From contig CBDCAW010000004.1 of the NCBI GenBank assembly GCA_965214025.1, forward strand, positions 62,001-126,000: DNA of 64,000 bases, in the 5' to 3' direction. Within the stretch, counting starts at the first letter, position 1, and each line of letters begins with the position of its first letter. The DNA is from Granulosicoccus sp965214025 (lineage in GTDB: Bacteria > Pseudomonadota > Gammaproteobacteria > Granulosicoccales > Granulosicoccaceae). Positions 24,884 to 34,190 of this stretch are shown here, one piece after another. The notes beneath the pieces were generated by a model that was not told the origin of the DNA, ran no database searches, and worked only from the letters and a program-made list of their open reading frames with translations. A program made the translations under genes and the position numbers.

Positions 24884-27295
24884 TCATGGTGTGGACAGGC
24901 TTGCGGAAGGCGAAGTGGACATCGGCCATGGCCGATCGTTGAAATGACAGGCGGAGGCATGCTCCCCCGTTGGTGCCGATATCGTCGTGTCGCCGGTGAG
25001 TGTGGTATTGCGTACCGCGACGCGTTCGGCATCGCCGCCATCATTCGCCTCACTCATTTCTACCCTGACCAACGGCGGTGACTCGGTGACGCATCGGCTC
25101 TGCTCTTCCACGCCCAGGGCCTGCTTCTTCGGGCAGCGCGTGTGAAAGCGGCAGCCTGATGGCGGGCTGGACGGGCTGGGCAGTTCGCCTTCCAGAAGAA
25201 TGCGGCGACGGCCGCGTTCAGCGTCCGGATCCGGTATCGGCATGGCGGACAGGAGCGCGCGCGTATAGGGATGCACGGGATGCGCGTACACCGCCGCCAC
25301 GGTCCCGGTTTCCACGATGACACCGAGATACATGACCGCCACGCGATCCGCGATATGCCTGACGATGGCCAGGTCGTGCGCCACGAACAGATAAGACAAG
25401 CCGAGCCTTGCCTTCAGCGAGTCGAGCAGGTTGACGATACCGGCACGAATGGAGACATCGAGTGCCGAAACGGGTTCATCGAGAATCAGTACGGCTGGCT
25501 CCAGCGCCAGAGCCCTGGCGATACCGACGCGTTGCCGTTGGCCACCCGACAACTGCAGCGGGTAACGATCGAGGTGGCTGGCATCCAGGCCCACCAGCAC
25601 CAGCAGTTCATCGACCCGACGCGTGAGCCTTTCACCACCGATTCCGAACACGCCCAACGGCTCGGCGATCAGATCGAACACCGGCATGCGGGGATCGAGC
25701 GAGGCCATCGGATCCTGGAACACGACCTGCAGGTGGCGACGCATCTCGCGCCGCTGAGCCCGCTTCTGCAGCCGGGCAACATCGCTGCCCAGTACCGAGA
25801 TACTTCCTCGTGTCGGCTGTTGCAGTTCCATGATCGCACGAACCGTGGTGCTCTTGCCGCAGCCGGATTCACCGACCAAGCCGAGCGTTTCGCCCTTCCG
25901 CAGTTCGAGATCGATACCATCGACCGCGAAGACGGTACCCATCCGCCGACGAAAGATCGCCCCTTCGAGCAACGGATAGTGTAGCGCCATGTCGACAAGC
26001 TTCAGCACGACTCCATGCTTGCATTCAAGACTGTCTTGTCGAGTGGCAGCACCTTCACGCTTGTAGCTCGAGCGATCAGGCCGCGCGACATCGCCTTCGG
26101 TTAGGAGATTCAAGCGATCAAGGCGGGTGGCATCACCTGGCATATCAGTCGGATCTGACCTGGCAGATGCAGTAGCCCCGTCGAGAAGTCGGCTTTCGTG
26201 GTAGTCGAGAGGCGACGTGAAGAGGTCGTCTCGTGATCGCACACCGCTTGCAATCGTATCCGCATGGATGCAGGCGACCAGGTGGTCCGCATCTTCGGTT
26301 GCAGCAAGTGCAGGCTCCGCCTGGCGGCATGTTTCGCTGACGAGCGGGCAGCGCGGCGCGAACGGGCAGCCTGACGAAGGCGCGAGCAGCGATGGCGGGC
26401 TGCCCTCCATGGTGGCCAGAGCCACACGTTCGTTCCCGTTCGTCCGCGGAATGGAGCCGAGCAGCCCGACGGTGTACGGCATGCAGGGCCGATGGAAGAT
26501 ATCGGTGGTAATGCCCTGCTCCACCACACGGCCGGCATACATCACGCTCACCGTATCGGCCACACCGGCGACCACACCCAGATCGTGCGTGATCAGAAGC
26601 AGCCCGGCGCCGGTCTCGTCACGCGCTGTTCGCAGAACCTCGAGTATCTGGGCTTGTATTGTCACATCGAGCGCCGTGGTCGGCTCGTCGGCGATGATCA
26701 CGTCCGGGTCGTTGGCGATGGCCATGGCGATCATTGCCCGCTGACGCATGCCACCGGAGAACTCGTGTGGAAAGGCGTGCGCGCGCCGCCGCGGCTCGGG
26801 AATGCCGACCAGGTCCAGCAGCTCGATCGCCCGCCGCAGGGCAACCTGACGCCCAAGCTTCTGATGAACGCGAATCGCCTCGACGATCTGATCGCCGATG
26901 GTGTATACCGGCGTCAGGGCGGAAAGTGGATCCTGAAAGACCATTGCCATCGAGCGCCCACGCAAACCGGACATTGCGTCGTCGTCGCGGCCGAGCAGCG
27001 CTTCACCGCGCAGACTGATCGAGCCGCGTACGTGCGCCGTGGCAGGCAGCAGGCCCATGATGGCCAGCGATGTGGCAGACTTGCCGGCTCCCGACTCGCC
27101 GACGATCGCAAGCGATTCGCCGGCGTGCAGATCGAAGCTGATGCCTCGCACCGCTCGTAGCGAGCCGGTTTCCCCGGCGAAACTTACCTCCAGATCGCGC
27201 ACCGTGAGTACAGTATCGGTAGAACCGGCGTCGAGACTCTGCTCACCCTGCTCGACTCGCCCGCTACTCGTCCGGCCATCGAATACGCGGGTCAC
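24884..27295 (-). CDS. Fused double ABC ATPase (OppD-OppF/GsiA type)
   Basis: An 803-residue protein with two complete ATPase domains. The first has Walker A GESGAGKSA (about 66-74), signature FSGGMRQR and Walker B DVIIADEP. The second has GESGCGKSTT, LSGGQRQR and AVLILDEP. Each is followed by the oligopeptide-type C-terminal Cys motif (CPFAPRCPLVSETC and CRFHTRCPKKQ) that often holds an Fe-S cluster. A linker of about 80 residues joins them. The long open frame upstream of 27295 is an artefact: the GTG at 27295 overlaps the permease TGA. Confidence 0.93.
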   Translation of the reverse strand: MTRVFDGRTSSGRVEQGEQSLDAGSTDTVLTVRDLEVSFAGETGSLRAVRGISFDLHAGESLAIVGESGAGKSATSLAIMGLLPATAHVRGSISLRGEALLGRDDDAMSGLRGRSMAMVFQDPLSALTPVYTIGDQIVEAIRVHQKLGRQVALRRAIELLDLVGIPEPRRRAHAFPHEFSGGMRQRAMIAMAIANDPDVIIADEPTTALDVTIQAQILEVLRTARDETGAGLLLITHDLGVVAGVADTVSVMYAGRVVEQGITTDIFHRPCMPYTVGLLGSIPRTNGNERVALATMEGSPPSLLAPSSGCPFAPRCPLVSETCRQAEPALAATEDADHLVACIHADTIASGVRSRDDLFTSPLDYHESRLLDGATASARSDPTDMPGDATRLDRLNLLTEGDVARPDRSSYKREGAATRQDSLECKHGVVLKLVDMALHYPLLEGAIFRRRMGTVFAVDGIDLELRKGETLGLVGESGCGKSTTVRAIMELQQPTRGSISVLGSDVARLQKRAQRREMRRHLQVVFQDPMASLDPRMPVFDLIAEPLGVFGIGGERLTRRVDELLVLVGLDASHLDRYPLQLSGGQRQRVGIARALALEPAVLILDEPVSALDVSIRAGIVNLLDSLKARLGLSYLFVAHDLAIVRHIADRVAVMYLGVIVETGTVAAVYAHPVHPYTRALLSAMPIPDPDAERGRRRILLEGELPSPSSPPSGCRFHTRCPKKQALGVEEQSRCVTESPPLVRVEMSEANDGGDAERVAVRNTTLTGDTTISAPTGEHASACHFNDRPWPMSTSPSASLSTP

Positions 27296-28200
27296 GATGC
27301 CTGCGGCCCCGCCCGCCTGGTGGTCGGGTCGAAGGCATCGCGAAGCCCGTCGCCCACGGCGTTCACCGACAGGATCAGCAGAACGATGACGGCCGCCGGT
27401 GCAGCGAACAGCCAGGGGAAGCTGTTGAGTTGCCGCGCTCCATCGCCGAGCAACGTACCCAGAGAGGTATCCGGCGGCTGCACACCGAAGCCGAAATACG
27501 CCAGGCTCGTTTCGGCGAGAATCGCGCCGCTGACGTTCAATGTGGCATCGATGATGAGTAATGAGGCGATGTTGGGCAGTATGTGCCGCACGATGATCGT
27601 CGGCCCCGACAGCCCCATGTAGCGAGCTGCCAACACGTACTCGCGCTCCCTGATCGACAACGTCAGGCTGCGAACCACACGTGCCGAAAGCATCCAGCCA
27701 AAGCCTGCCAGCAACAGCACCAGCGGCAACCACGAGGTCACCCCGCCACCTTCGTTGCCCCCGCTGCCCGCTACCAGCGCGATCAGCAGGAACGCAGGGA
27801 TGACCAGCAGCAGATCGATGATCCATAGCGCGAGCCGCTCCAGCCAGCCACCGTAGTAGGCGGCGAACGCGCCGACGATGGCAGCCACGCCGGTGGAAAG
27901 CAGCGCCACCGTGAAGCCGATGATCAGAGACTTCTGCAAGCCGTGCAGCGTGAGCGCCAGTACATCCCGTCCCGCCTGCGTGGTACCGAGCAGATGCTGC
28001 CCGCCAGGGGGTTTCAGGAAGGCCGCGCGATCCACACTGGCGTAGTTCCAGGGAGACAGCAGTGGCCCGACGATCGCAATGACAACGAGCGCCACGACCG
28101 TGAGAAGACCGACGACGGCAGTTCGGTTGCGCACGAACCGGCGCAGCAACAGCTGATGCCTGCCACCTCCTCTCCTCGACGAAACCGGGCTTTCAACCAT
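27292..28200 (-). CDS. Oligopeptide ABC permease, OppC-like
   Basis: A 302-residue membrane subunit with six helices. Family features are an N-terminal RFVRNRTAVVGL, HLLGTTQAGRDV (the OppC extracellular motif), and the EAA loop REREYVLAARYMGLSGPTIIVRHILPN. It overlaps the OppB-like gene by 8 nt and the ATPase gene by 4 nt, so the operon is tightly coupled. Confidence 0.93.
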   Translation of the reverse strand: MVESPVSSRRGGGRHQLLLRRFVRNRTAVVGLLTVVALVVIAIVGPLLSPWNYASVDRAAFLKPPGGQHLLGTTQAGRDVLALTLHGLQKSLIIGFTVALLSTGVAAIVGAFAAYYGGWLERLALWIIDLLLVIPAFLLIALVAGSGGNEGGGVTSWLPLVLLLAGFGWMLSARVVRSLTLSIREREYVLAARYMGLSGPTIIVRHILPNIASLLIIDATLNVSGAILAETSLAYFGFGVQPPDTSLGTLLGDGARQLNSFPWLFAAPAAVIVLLILSVNAVGDGLRDAFDPTTRRAGPQAS

Positions 28201-29194
28201 GCAGACGACCCTGCCCGTGACGCACGCGAGGGTCGAGCCAGGCTACCATGATATCTGCAAGCCAGGCCCCGGCCAGCACGCACACGCCACCGAAGGCCGC
28301 CACGGCAACGGCACCGTGAACATCCTGCCCCTGGATGGTCTGCACGGCGTATTCGCCCATGCCGTGAAACGAAAAGATGATCTCCATGAAGGCGGCGCCG
28401 ACGAACAGCGTGGCGATGCTGAACGCGAAATAGGTACCGGTGGGTATCAGGGAGACCCGCAGGGCGTGCCGGATCACTGCCGCCCGGTAAGGCAGCCCCT
28501 TGGCACGCGCGGTGCGCACATAGTCTGACTCCAGCGCATCGAGCATCAGGCTGCGCTGGATACGGCTGAAGAAAGCCGCTCCGAGAATCGTCAGTGCAAG
28601 CGTGGGCAACACCAGATGCTGCAGCCTGTCGAGCAGCGCAGCGCCGGGCCAGTCACCGTGCGACCCGGTTTCCCCGACGAACTCGAAGAAACGGCTGCCG
28701 GTGATCGCGTTGATGTCCGTCGCGATGACCTGCAGCACGCTTGCGACCACGAACGAAGGTACCGACAGACCCAGCAGCGCCAGAAAGGTGAAGGCTCGAT
28801 CGGGCAGCCTATACTGCCGGGTCGCGGTCCAGGCCCCGAGTGCCACGCCTGAAACCGCGCCGAGCACGGAACCGATGGTGATCAACCTGACACTGACCCA
28901 GATACGACGATCGATCTGCTCGCCGACGGCACCGCCGCGCGGCGACTCGCCCCAATCCCATCGCTGCACGATACCACCGGCCCATACCTGCCAGCGTTGT
29001 ACCAGCGGCACCTGATCACTCAGGTTGCGTGAGCGCAGGCTGTTTTCGATGGAGACCGGATCGATCGGCGGGTTGGCCGTTTCGTACAGGGCGCGTGGAT
29101 TCAGCTGAGTCGCCGCCAGCAACCAGGTCAGGTTGATCGCAAGCACCAGCAGAAGGGCGTAGTTGAACAGACGCCGCAGGAGGAAGCTTGCCAT
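28193..29194 (-). CDS. Oligopeptide ABC permease, OppB-like
   Basis: A 333-residue membrane subunit with six helices and a long first periplasmic loop. The EAA loop is ESDYVRTARAKGLPYRAAVIRHALR, shortened here to its core. The end ADIMVAWLDPRVRHG is reminiscent of actinobacterial DppB. It is the first gene of the opp operon; its promoter must lie in the 266-bp gap 29195-29460, which it shares with the divergent ADPRH-like gene. Confidence 0.92.
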   Translation of the reverse strand: MASFLLRRLFNYALLLVLAINLTWLLAATQLNPRALYETANPPIDPVSIENSLRSRNLSDQVPLVQRWQVWAGGIVQRWDWGESPRGGAVGEQIDRRIWVSVRLITIGSVLGAVSGVALGAWTATRQYRLPDRAFTFLALLGLSVPSFVVASVLQVIATDINAITGSRFFEFVGETGSHGDWPGAALLDRLQHLVLPTLALTILGAAFFSRIQRSLMLDALESDYVRTARAKGLPYRAAVIRHALRVSLIPTGTYFAFSIATLFVGAAFMEIIFSFHGMGEYAVQTIQGQDVHGAVAVAAFGGVCVLAGAWLADIMVAWLDPRVRHGQGRLHG

Positions 29195-29460
29195 GTTTCA
29201 GAACACAGGGGGCGGTTGCATGACGCGTGGAGAGTTCGGGTTCTATCGGATCTTCGGGGTCAACTTTGCCATGCCGACAGCTCGAGGATCCAACACCGTA
29301 CGCCGGTTCGCGATCACCAGGGCAATTTATGAGTGGTACGCCTGCATGATCATAACGAGTTCAGCGTCGCTTTCGTGCGGATCGACCACTGAACTATATA
29401 GGTTGTCGTTTGACATCCAGACCCTTAAGCTCGCCGCTCACACACGCAAGAGCACACCTC

Positions 29461-30549
29461 ATGACCGAACGCGACGACCCCACGGACATCACCGGCGATC
29501 AACGGGCAGCCGGTGCCTTTGTCGGCTCACTGGTCGGTGATGCACTGGGGCTCGGGCCTCACTGGTACTACGATCTCGATGAACAGCACCGAGACTACGG
29601 CCCCTGGGTCGATGACTATACCGACCCGATGCCCGATCGCTATCACGCCGGCTTGAAAGCGGGCGACCTCTCGCAATCGGGTTATCTCATCCTGCTGATG
29701 GCCAGATCGATCGTGGAGACGGGCCACTACAGCGAAGCCGATTTCTGCCGCCGCCTGGACGAAGACCTGTTTCCACTGCTTGATGGCTCGCCCACGAGTG
29801 GGCCGGGTGGTTACACCAGCCAGTCGATACGTGACGCGTGGAAACGGCGCATCGAAGACAAGAAGCCATGGCCCGAAGTGGCTGGTCATGCCGACAACAC
29901 CGAGGCGCTCGAGCGTCTACTGCCGCTGGCGATTCATTACGCCGGCCAACCGAGCGAAATGGCCAGGCATGTCGTCTCCAACACGGCGCTGACGCAGAGC
30001 GACGATGTGGTTCAGGCCATGACGCTTGCCTTTTCAGCCGTACTGGGCTTGTTGCTGCAGGGGCACCGGCTCGACGCCGACATCTCGAAGACGCTGATGG
30101 CCATGGTCAAGTCCGGTGACCTGCCGTTCCATACGATCGTGCGGGATAATTTTCAGCCGCCGCAAGCCGGCGACCTCGAGAAATCGAACCTCGGTGTGTT
30201 CGCCTCTCCCGATGCCCTGCTCAGCCCAGCCTACATGGCGGCTGCCGCACGCGACCCGGGTATCAGGATTGAACCTGCTTCCAAGGTAGCGATCGTGTAC
30301 GGCATGCCATGTGCGATATACCACCAGCTACCCGCGGCCTATTACCTCGCCGCTCGCTTCGAATCCGATTTCGAGAGCGCCGTGCTGCATGCGATCAACG
30401 GTGGCGGACAAAATCAGGTCAGAGCCATTCTCACCGGTGCACTGGTCGGTGCGCAGGTGGGCATCGGCGGCATACCCGACCGCTTTCTGGCCGGGTTGAC
30501 TCAACGGGACGAGATCATGAAGCTGGCGGCGGCTCTGAGCAGGAACTAG
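29461..30549 (+). CDS. ADP-ribosylglycohydrolase-fold protein lacking metal-binding Asp residues
   Basis: 362 residues with the ADPRH/J1-crystallin fold: GAFVGSLVGDALG near the N-terminus and GALVGAQVGIGGIP near the C-terminus. In active enzymes the two Mg ions are held by an N-terminal (S/T)DDT and a C-terminal DTDT. Here the matching positions read LSQSG and GGGQNQ, so the carboxylate ligands are gone at both ends. It may be a pseudoenzyme, a binding protein, or an enzyme of changed chemistry. The frame is open to 29410, but ATG 29461 fits the family. It ends in a hairpin shared with the convergent glucanase gene. Confidence 0.82.
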   Translation: MTERDDPTDITGDQRAAGAFVGSLVGDALGLGPHWYYDLDEQHRDYGPWVDDYTDPMPDRYHAGLKAGDLSQSGYLILLMARSIVETGHYSEADFCRRLDEDLFPLLDGSPTSGPGGYTSQSIRDAWKRRIEDKKPWPEVAGHADNTEALERLLPLAIHYAGQPSEMARHVVSNTALTQSDDVVQAMTLAFSAVLGLLLQGHRLDADISKTLMAMVKSGDLPFHTIVRDNFQPPQAGDLEKSNLGVFASPDALLSPAYMAAAARDPGIRIEPASKVAIVYGMPCAIYHQLPAAYYLAARFESDFESAVLHAINGGGQNQVRAILTGALVGAQVGIGGIPDRFLAGLTQRDEIMKLAAALSRN

Positions 30550-30559
30550 CCCTGCTCAG
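30535..30559. terminator. Hairpin between convergent genes
   Basis: CTGAGCAGG-N7-CCTGCTCAG, a perfect 9-bp stem straddling the end of the ADPRH-like gene. No strong T-run follows on either side, so it may be a Rho-aided or bidirectional terminator. Confidence 0.5.
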
Positions 30560-30581
30560 CCGGCTCCATTCGGAAGATGGA

Positions 30582-32297
30582 TCAGTCCCTGACGGTCCAC
30601 TTCTGATTCGGCATACCCGAGCACGAGTACAGTATCAGCGGCGCATCCCGTGCAAAACTGGCGTCCAGGATGTCGACACATTTGTCACTCGCCTCGTTGA
30701 CGAGATCGCCGGCTTCGTTCAGCGTGAATCGTTGCGCCGGATCATCCGAGCAGCTCGCTATCTGGATAGCCGTGCCATCCTCCACGAAGCCACCCGCGGC
30801 AGTCATGCACTGCCCGTTGGCTACCTCGACGCGCCCGTCGGCAATGCTCCAGCTCTGGGCATCGGTACCGTTGCACTGCCACATGCCAAGACCCGTACCG
30901 TCGGTAAAGTTCGATCGCGGCACGTCGATACAGAAGCCATTCAGCTCGCTGACGACGGAAACTCCGTCTACCGGCACATCTTGGGTACCGCTATCCGGCA
31001 CCTCCGGGCCACTGTAGGTCGGTTCTTCCGGGGTGCCGCTGTCCGGCACATCCGGAGTGGCGTCACCACCGGCCGGAACCTGGCCGCCGCCAACGAACGG
31101 GTCGAGTGTTATCGACGCCGATACCGGGGCACCTTCGTTCACCAGTGATTCGAAGTTGCCGACATCATCGAAGGCGAATGCATAGGCCTTGCCGTCGAGC
31201 ATGTTGTCGTGTATCAGGTCACCGTAGAGATTCGGTGTGGAGTTCTGATAGAACTCATCGTCGTCCAGGCTGGGCTGGGTATCGATCGTGCCAAGTGTGC
31301 CACGCACGAGAGCTGCGCACAGTGTGCGGGCGATCGGCCCGACGACCAGATCGTTCGGTGCGCCCAATGCACCGTCACAACCCCATACATCTGAGGTGGT
31401 CGGCTTCTCGAACGTGGCAACCTGGGCTCCGTCGGCATCGGTGAACGTCATGGTGTTGCCAGACGTGGTACCGCTGAAGCGCACATCCTGCTGATCATCG
31501 AACGGCACGACTGTCAGGGTCTTGCTGGTATAAGCGTTCCATGCCTCATCGATGTAACTGTCGAGGTAGTTCGGATCGAAGGCACCGGCGTCGGCGGCCT
31601 TGCCTGGCGACAGTACGCGCAGCACCGTACCGTCGTCGCGAACCTGAACCGTACCGGCCCAGTCCGGATCGGAGAGCATGCCATCGATGATCTGCTGGCG
31701 ACCATTGGCCTCGACAGTACCCGTTGTCTGCGTCTCACCCGAAGAGCCGGTGGAACCCACCGTGTGCGGGATGGCCAACATGTCGACCTGAGAGCTGTTC
31801 AGGAACAGGCCGATATCGTTGTAGGTGAACTCACTCCAGTCGAGCAGCGTGTCGGCGTTCGCGTCGCTCGGGATCCAGGGCGCAGGCTGCACGACGCCAT
31901 CTTCCGTCAATCCGAACTCGACAGGGCCGCCGAGCGAAAAGTAGATCCTGCCGGAAAAATCCTTCGGCACCTGGAAGGTACTGCTCGAACCGTCGGCCGG
32001 TCCTGGAAACGAGACATCCGGGGCAGGTACCGGAGGGCTGCCGCCAGCCGGCCATGGTGAGAAGTTGCCCTCGGCGTCGGAGTAACCCAGCTGGCCGCTG
32101 GCGATATCGACACCGATCACATAGATCTGGACGGGCTCACCACGACCGGTGTCGTTGGTGAATGTGAACGGTAATTGGTCCTGTGCCGTGGCTAGCGACG
32201 GCAAAGAGACTGCGCAGCACAAGGTCAGAAAAAAGGCTAATTGGCGAAACGGTGAGAGGATGATTGAACGGGGTGGTTTCAATGGCACGATATGCAC
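30582..32297 (-). CDS. Secreted GH64 beta-1,3-glucanase with ricin-type lectin domain
   Basis: About 571 residues. A signal peptide (ending SLATAQ) leads into a thaumatin-like/GH64 domain: LPFTFTNDTG near the start, and DWSEFTYNDIGLFLNSSQVDML, given here as SEFTYND and SQVDML, which carry the likely catalytic Glu and Asp of laminaripentaose-producing glucanases. A Pro/Asp-rich linker (about 415-460) joins a beta-trefoil of ricin type with QxW-like repeats (QSWSI, QRFTL, QKWTV). It should degrade algal or fungal beta-1,3-glucan outside the cell. The start is taken as GTG 32297 with AAAGGA upstream; TTG 32339 is the alternative. Confidence 0.85.
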   Translation of the reverse strand: MHIVPLKPPRSIILSPFRQLAFFLTLCCAVSLPSLATAQDQLPFTFTNDTGRGEPVQIYVIGVDIASGQLGYSDAEGNFSPWPAGGSPPVPAPDVSFPGPADGSSSTFQVPKDFSGRIYFSLGGPVEFGLTEDGVVQPAPWIPSDANADTLLDWSEFTYNDIGLFLNSSQVDMLAIPHTVGSTGSSGETQTTGTVEANGRQQIIDGMLSDPDWAGTVQVRDDGTVLRVLSPGKAADAGAFDPNYLDSYIDEAWNAYTSKTLTVVPFDDQQDVRFSGTTSGNTMTFTDADGAQVATFEKPTTSDVWGCDGALGAPNDLVVGPIARTLCAALVRGTLGTIDTQPSLDDDEFYQNSTPNLYGDLIHDNMLDGKAYAFAFDDVGNFESLVNEGAPVSASITLDPFVGGGQVPAGGDATPDVPDSGTPEEPTYSGPEVPDSGTQDVPVDGVSVVSELNGFCIDVPRSNFTDGTGLGMWQCNGTDAQSWSIADGRVEVANGQCMTAAGGFVEDGTAIQIASCSDDPAQRFTLNEAGDLVNEASDKCVDILDASFARDAPLILYSCSGMPNQKWTVRD

Positions 32298-32650
32298 GTT
32301 TCCTTTGATTGTTACCAGACCTGAATGGCTGGAGTGCAAGGGAGGATAGACACATAGCAGTTCGAATTATATTACCGAACTTAAATTTCTCTTGGATTAC
32401 GGCTCTAGGGCCTTGCAACACTTTGAAATTACGGATTCTTCGCATTCACCGATGCAGGCTTCCGGCCTGCCCTGAGCTTGGATTTTCCGGAGTCCCGTAA
32501 GTGCTTCCACGGGCAGCATTAATGCAAAGATGATCCTACCCCGACAGCACCTGCGAACGATTTCGGTGGCAAGCGATCGGCACAGGCTTCCTGCCGGTCC
32601 TGTGCACCACTTCAGAGTTCCGGTCAATGAAGTATTTTCCGACGCAAAGA

Positions 32651-32693
32651 TCAGAATTTCCTGATATCCGCACTCGGTGCGGCTGGACATACT
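32651..32693 (+). promoter_or_regulatory. LetA/GacA-type box and -10 element of sRNA 1
   Basis: TCAGAATTTCCTGA (32651-32664) matches 12 of 14 positions of the LetA box TNAGAAATTTCTNA known for RsmY/RsmZ in Legionella. A CATACT -10 hexamer follows at 32688-32693, exactly 37 nt from box start to -10 start. The same two elements with the same spacing precede sRNA 2. No good -35 is seen, as expected for an activator-dependent promoter. Confidence 0.75.
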
Positions 32694-32699
32694 GGCGGT

Positions 32700-32921
32700 G
32701 CGGTCAGGGAAGACCGCAGCGGTCGCTGCAAGGATTCGATCGGCCCCGGGGACTTCCGAAGGGCGATGGAGATTCGAACGGCAGTGTAGTGGTACGCGAC
32801 ATCGGCACGCCAGGAAGGCGAATGGGTTCAAGGATCGAATCCCGCGGGCAGGAAGCTCGCTGCCGATGGCGCAAGTGCCACGGAAGGCACGCGCCCTCGG
32901 CAATGTGGCCGGGGGCTTTTT
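32700..32921 (+). ncRNA. CsrB/RsmZ-family CsrA-sequestering RNA, copy 1
   Basis: About 222 nt between a -10 element and a strong terminator, in a gene-free gap. It carries eight GGA motifs, most in hairpin loops: GGTC-AGGGAA-GACC (32702-32715), CGCC-AGGAA-GGCG (32808-32820), an AAGGATC loop on a GGGTTC stem (from 32824), GGGC-AGGAA-GCTC, and GTGCC-ACGGAA-GGCAC (32875-32890). This is the design of RNAs that titrate CsrA/RsmA. No conserved ORF crosses it. A paralogue with the same promoter layout lies at 60203. The exact 5' end is estimated from the -10 position. Confidence 0.87.
32893..32921 (+). terminator. Rho-independent terminator of sRNA 1
   Basis: A 9-bp GC-rich stem (GCCCTCGGC with GCCGGGGGC, one T-G pair), a 6-nt loop AATGTG, then TTTTT. 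Confidence 0.93.
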
Positions 32922-33100
32922 CCATCGACCGTCCAGGTACCCTGCCCGGCAGCGTTGCTCGTCGGCTGAAGGGCCGGCCAGGCGCCCCCTTCGTTCACTC
33001 CCTCGCGCTTTGGCTGGACCGGCGCCTGAACGACCGAAAGCGATAGGTTATCGTTGCACGGGCCGTTACGACCCCTTCAGGCAGATTCCAACCGCGTAAG

Positions 33101-33121
33101 AATGGTTGACAACTAACCATT
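33101..33121. promoter_or_regulatory. Inverted repeat upstream of the ole operon
   Basis: AATGGTT-N7-AACCATT, 7-bp arms, ends 50 bp before the oleA start. It contains a TTGACA that could be a -35 element, so a repressor bound here would block transcription. The size and symmetry fit a TetR-type operator. No regulator gene is adjacent. Confidence 0.5.
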
Positions 33122-33170
33122 TCAACTCATCTCGTGCGAAACTGCCGCGCTTACAGCCCGAGAGGATGCC

Positions 33171-34190
33171 GTGTCCAGGAACTTTCACTACAGCTTCAAC
33201 GACGTTGCCGTCGTCTCGATCGAGGCGTGCGAAGCGCCCATCGTCGTCACTTCCGAGGAAATCGATCAGACGCTCAAGCCCTTCTATGAGCGATTCGGCT
33301 CGCAACCGGGCCTGCTTCAGAATGTCGCCGGCATCATCGAGCGCCGTCAGTGGCCGAGTGATGTCTCCTTCATCGAGGCTTCCGCGTTGGCCGGAGAGAA
33401 GGCCATCGCCGCCGCCGGGATAGATACCGACCGGATCGGCCTCGTCACGAACACCAGCGTGTCGCGCGATCGCCTCGAACCCTCCAGTTCCGTGACCGTA
33501 CACGACCGTCTCGGGCTATCGCCACATTGCCTCAACTTCGACATATCGAATGCCTGCCTCGGTTTCGTGAACGCGATGCACATGGCCGGCACGCTCATCG
33601 ATGCGGGCCAGATAGATTATGCGCTGATCGTCGATGGCGAAGGCACGCGGGAAATCCACCAGAACACCATCAACCGCCTGCTCGACGAGAGCGCCACCGC
33701 GAACGATCTGCATTCGAACTTCGCCAGCCTGACGCTCGGCTCCGGTTCGGCAGGAATGGTCGTGGGCCGTCACTCGGAAAACCCTGGCAGCCACCGGCTC
33801 GTGCGCGGTGAGTTTCGCGCGGCAACCCAGTTCCACGACCTGTGCGTCGGCTCGCTTGAAAAGATGCGTACCGATACGAAGGCGCTTCTCAAGGCCGGCA
33901 CCGAACTGGGCAAGTTAGGCTGGGACAAATCCGAGAACGATAACTGGGGCGACATGAATCGCTACATCATCCACCAGGTATCGCAGGTCCACACCAAGGC
34001 GATCGTCGAGATTCTCGGCATCGACCCGGCAAGCGTACCGCTGACGTTTCCGAAGTTCGGTAACATCGGCCCGGCAGCATTGCCATTCACACTGGCCCTT
34101 GAAGGGCCCACGCTCGATGCCGGCGATCGCGTGCTCTGTGTCGGTGTCGGGTCGGGCCTGAACGTCGCCTTCCTCGAAATCGACTGGTGA
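33171..34190 (+). CDS. oleA: OleA, acyl-CoA head-to-head condensing thiolase
   Basis: A 339-residue thiolase-fold enzyme that condenses two fatty acyl-CoAs into a 2-alkyl-3-ketoacid, the first step of long-chain olefin synthesis. The catalytic residues line up with the Xanthomonas enzyme: Cys129 (SNACLGF), His268 (IIHQVSQ), Asn298 (FGNIGPAA) and the activating Glu103 (RDRLEPSSS). The start is GTG 33171. The stop overlaps the GTG of oleBC. The operon oleA-oleBC-oleD is complete. Confidence 0.95.
   Translation: MSRNFHYSFNDVAVVSIEACEAPIVVTSEEIDQTLKPFYERFGSQPGLLQNVAGIIERRQWPSDVSFIEASALAGEKAIAAAGIDTDRIGLVTNTSVSRDRLEPSSSVTVHDRLGLSPHCLNFDISNACLGFVNAMHMAGTLIDAGQIDYALIVDGEGTREIHQNTINRLLDESATANDLHSNFASLTLGSGSAGMVVGRHSENPGSHRLVRGEFRAATQFHDLCVGSLEKMRTDTKALLKAGTELGKLGWDKSENDNWGDMNRYIIHQVSQVHTKAIVEILGIDPASVPLTFPKFGNIGPAALPFTLALEGPTLDAGDRVLCVGVGSGLNVAFLEIDW

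Noticed and set aside
27296..27826. Extra N-terminal region of the fused ATPase
   Set aside because: It is antisense-like, Arg-rich translation of the permease gene; the true GTG start overlaps the permease stop.
32397..33099. Open frames on both strands in the gap holding sRNA 1
   Set aside because: No family pattern, no ribosome binding sites, and they cross the promoter and terminator of a structured RNA.
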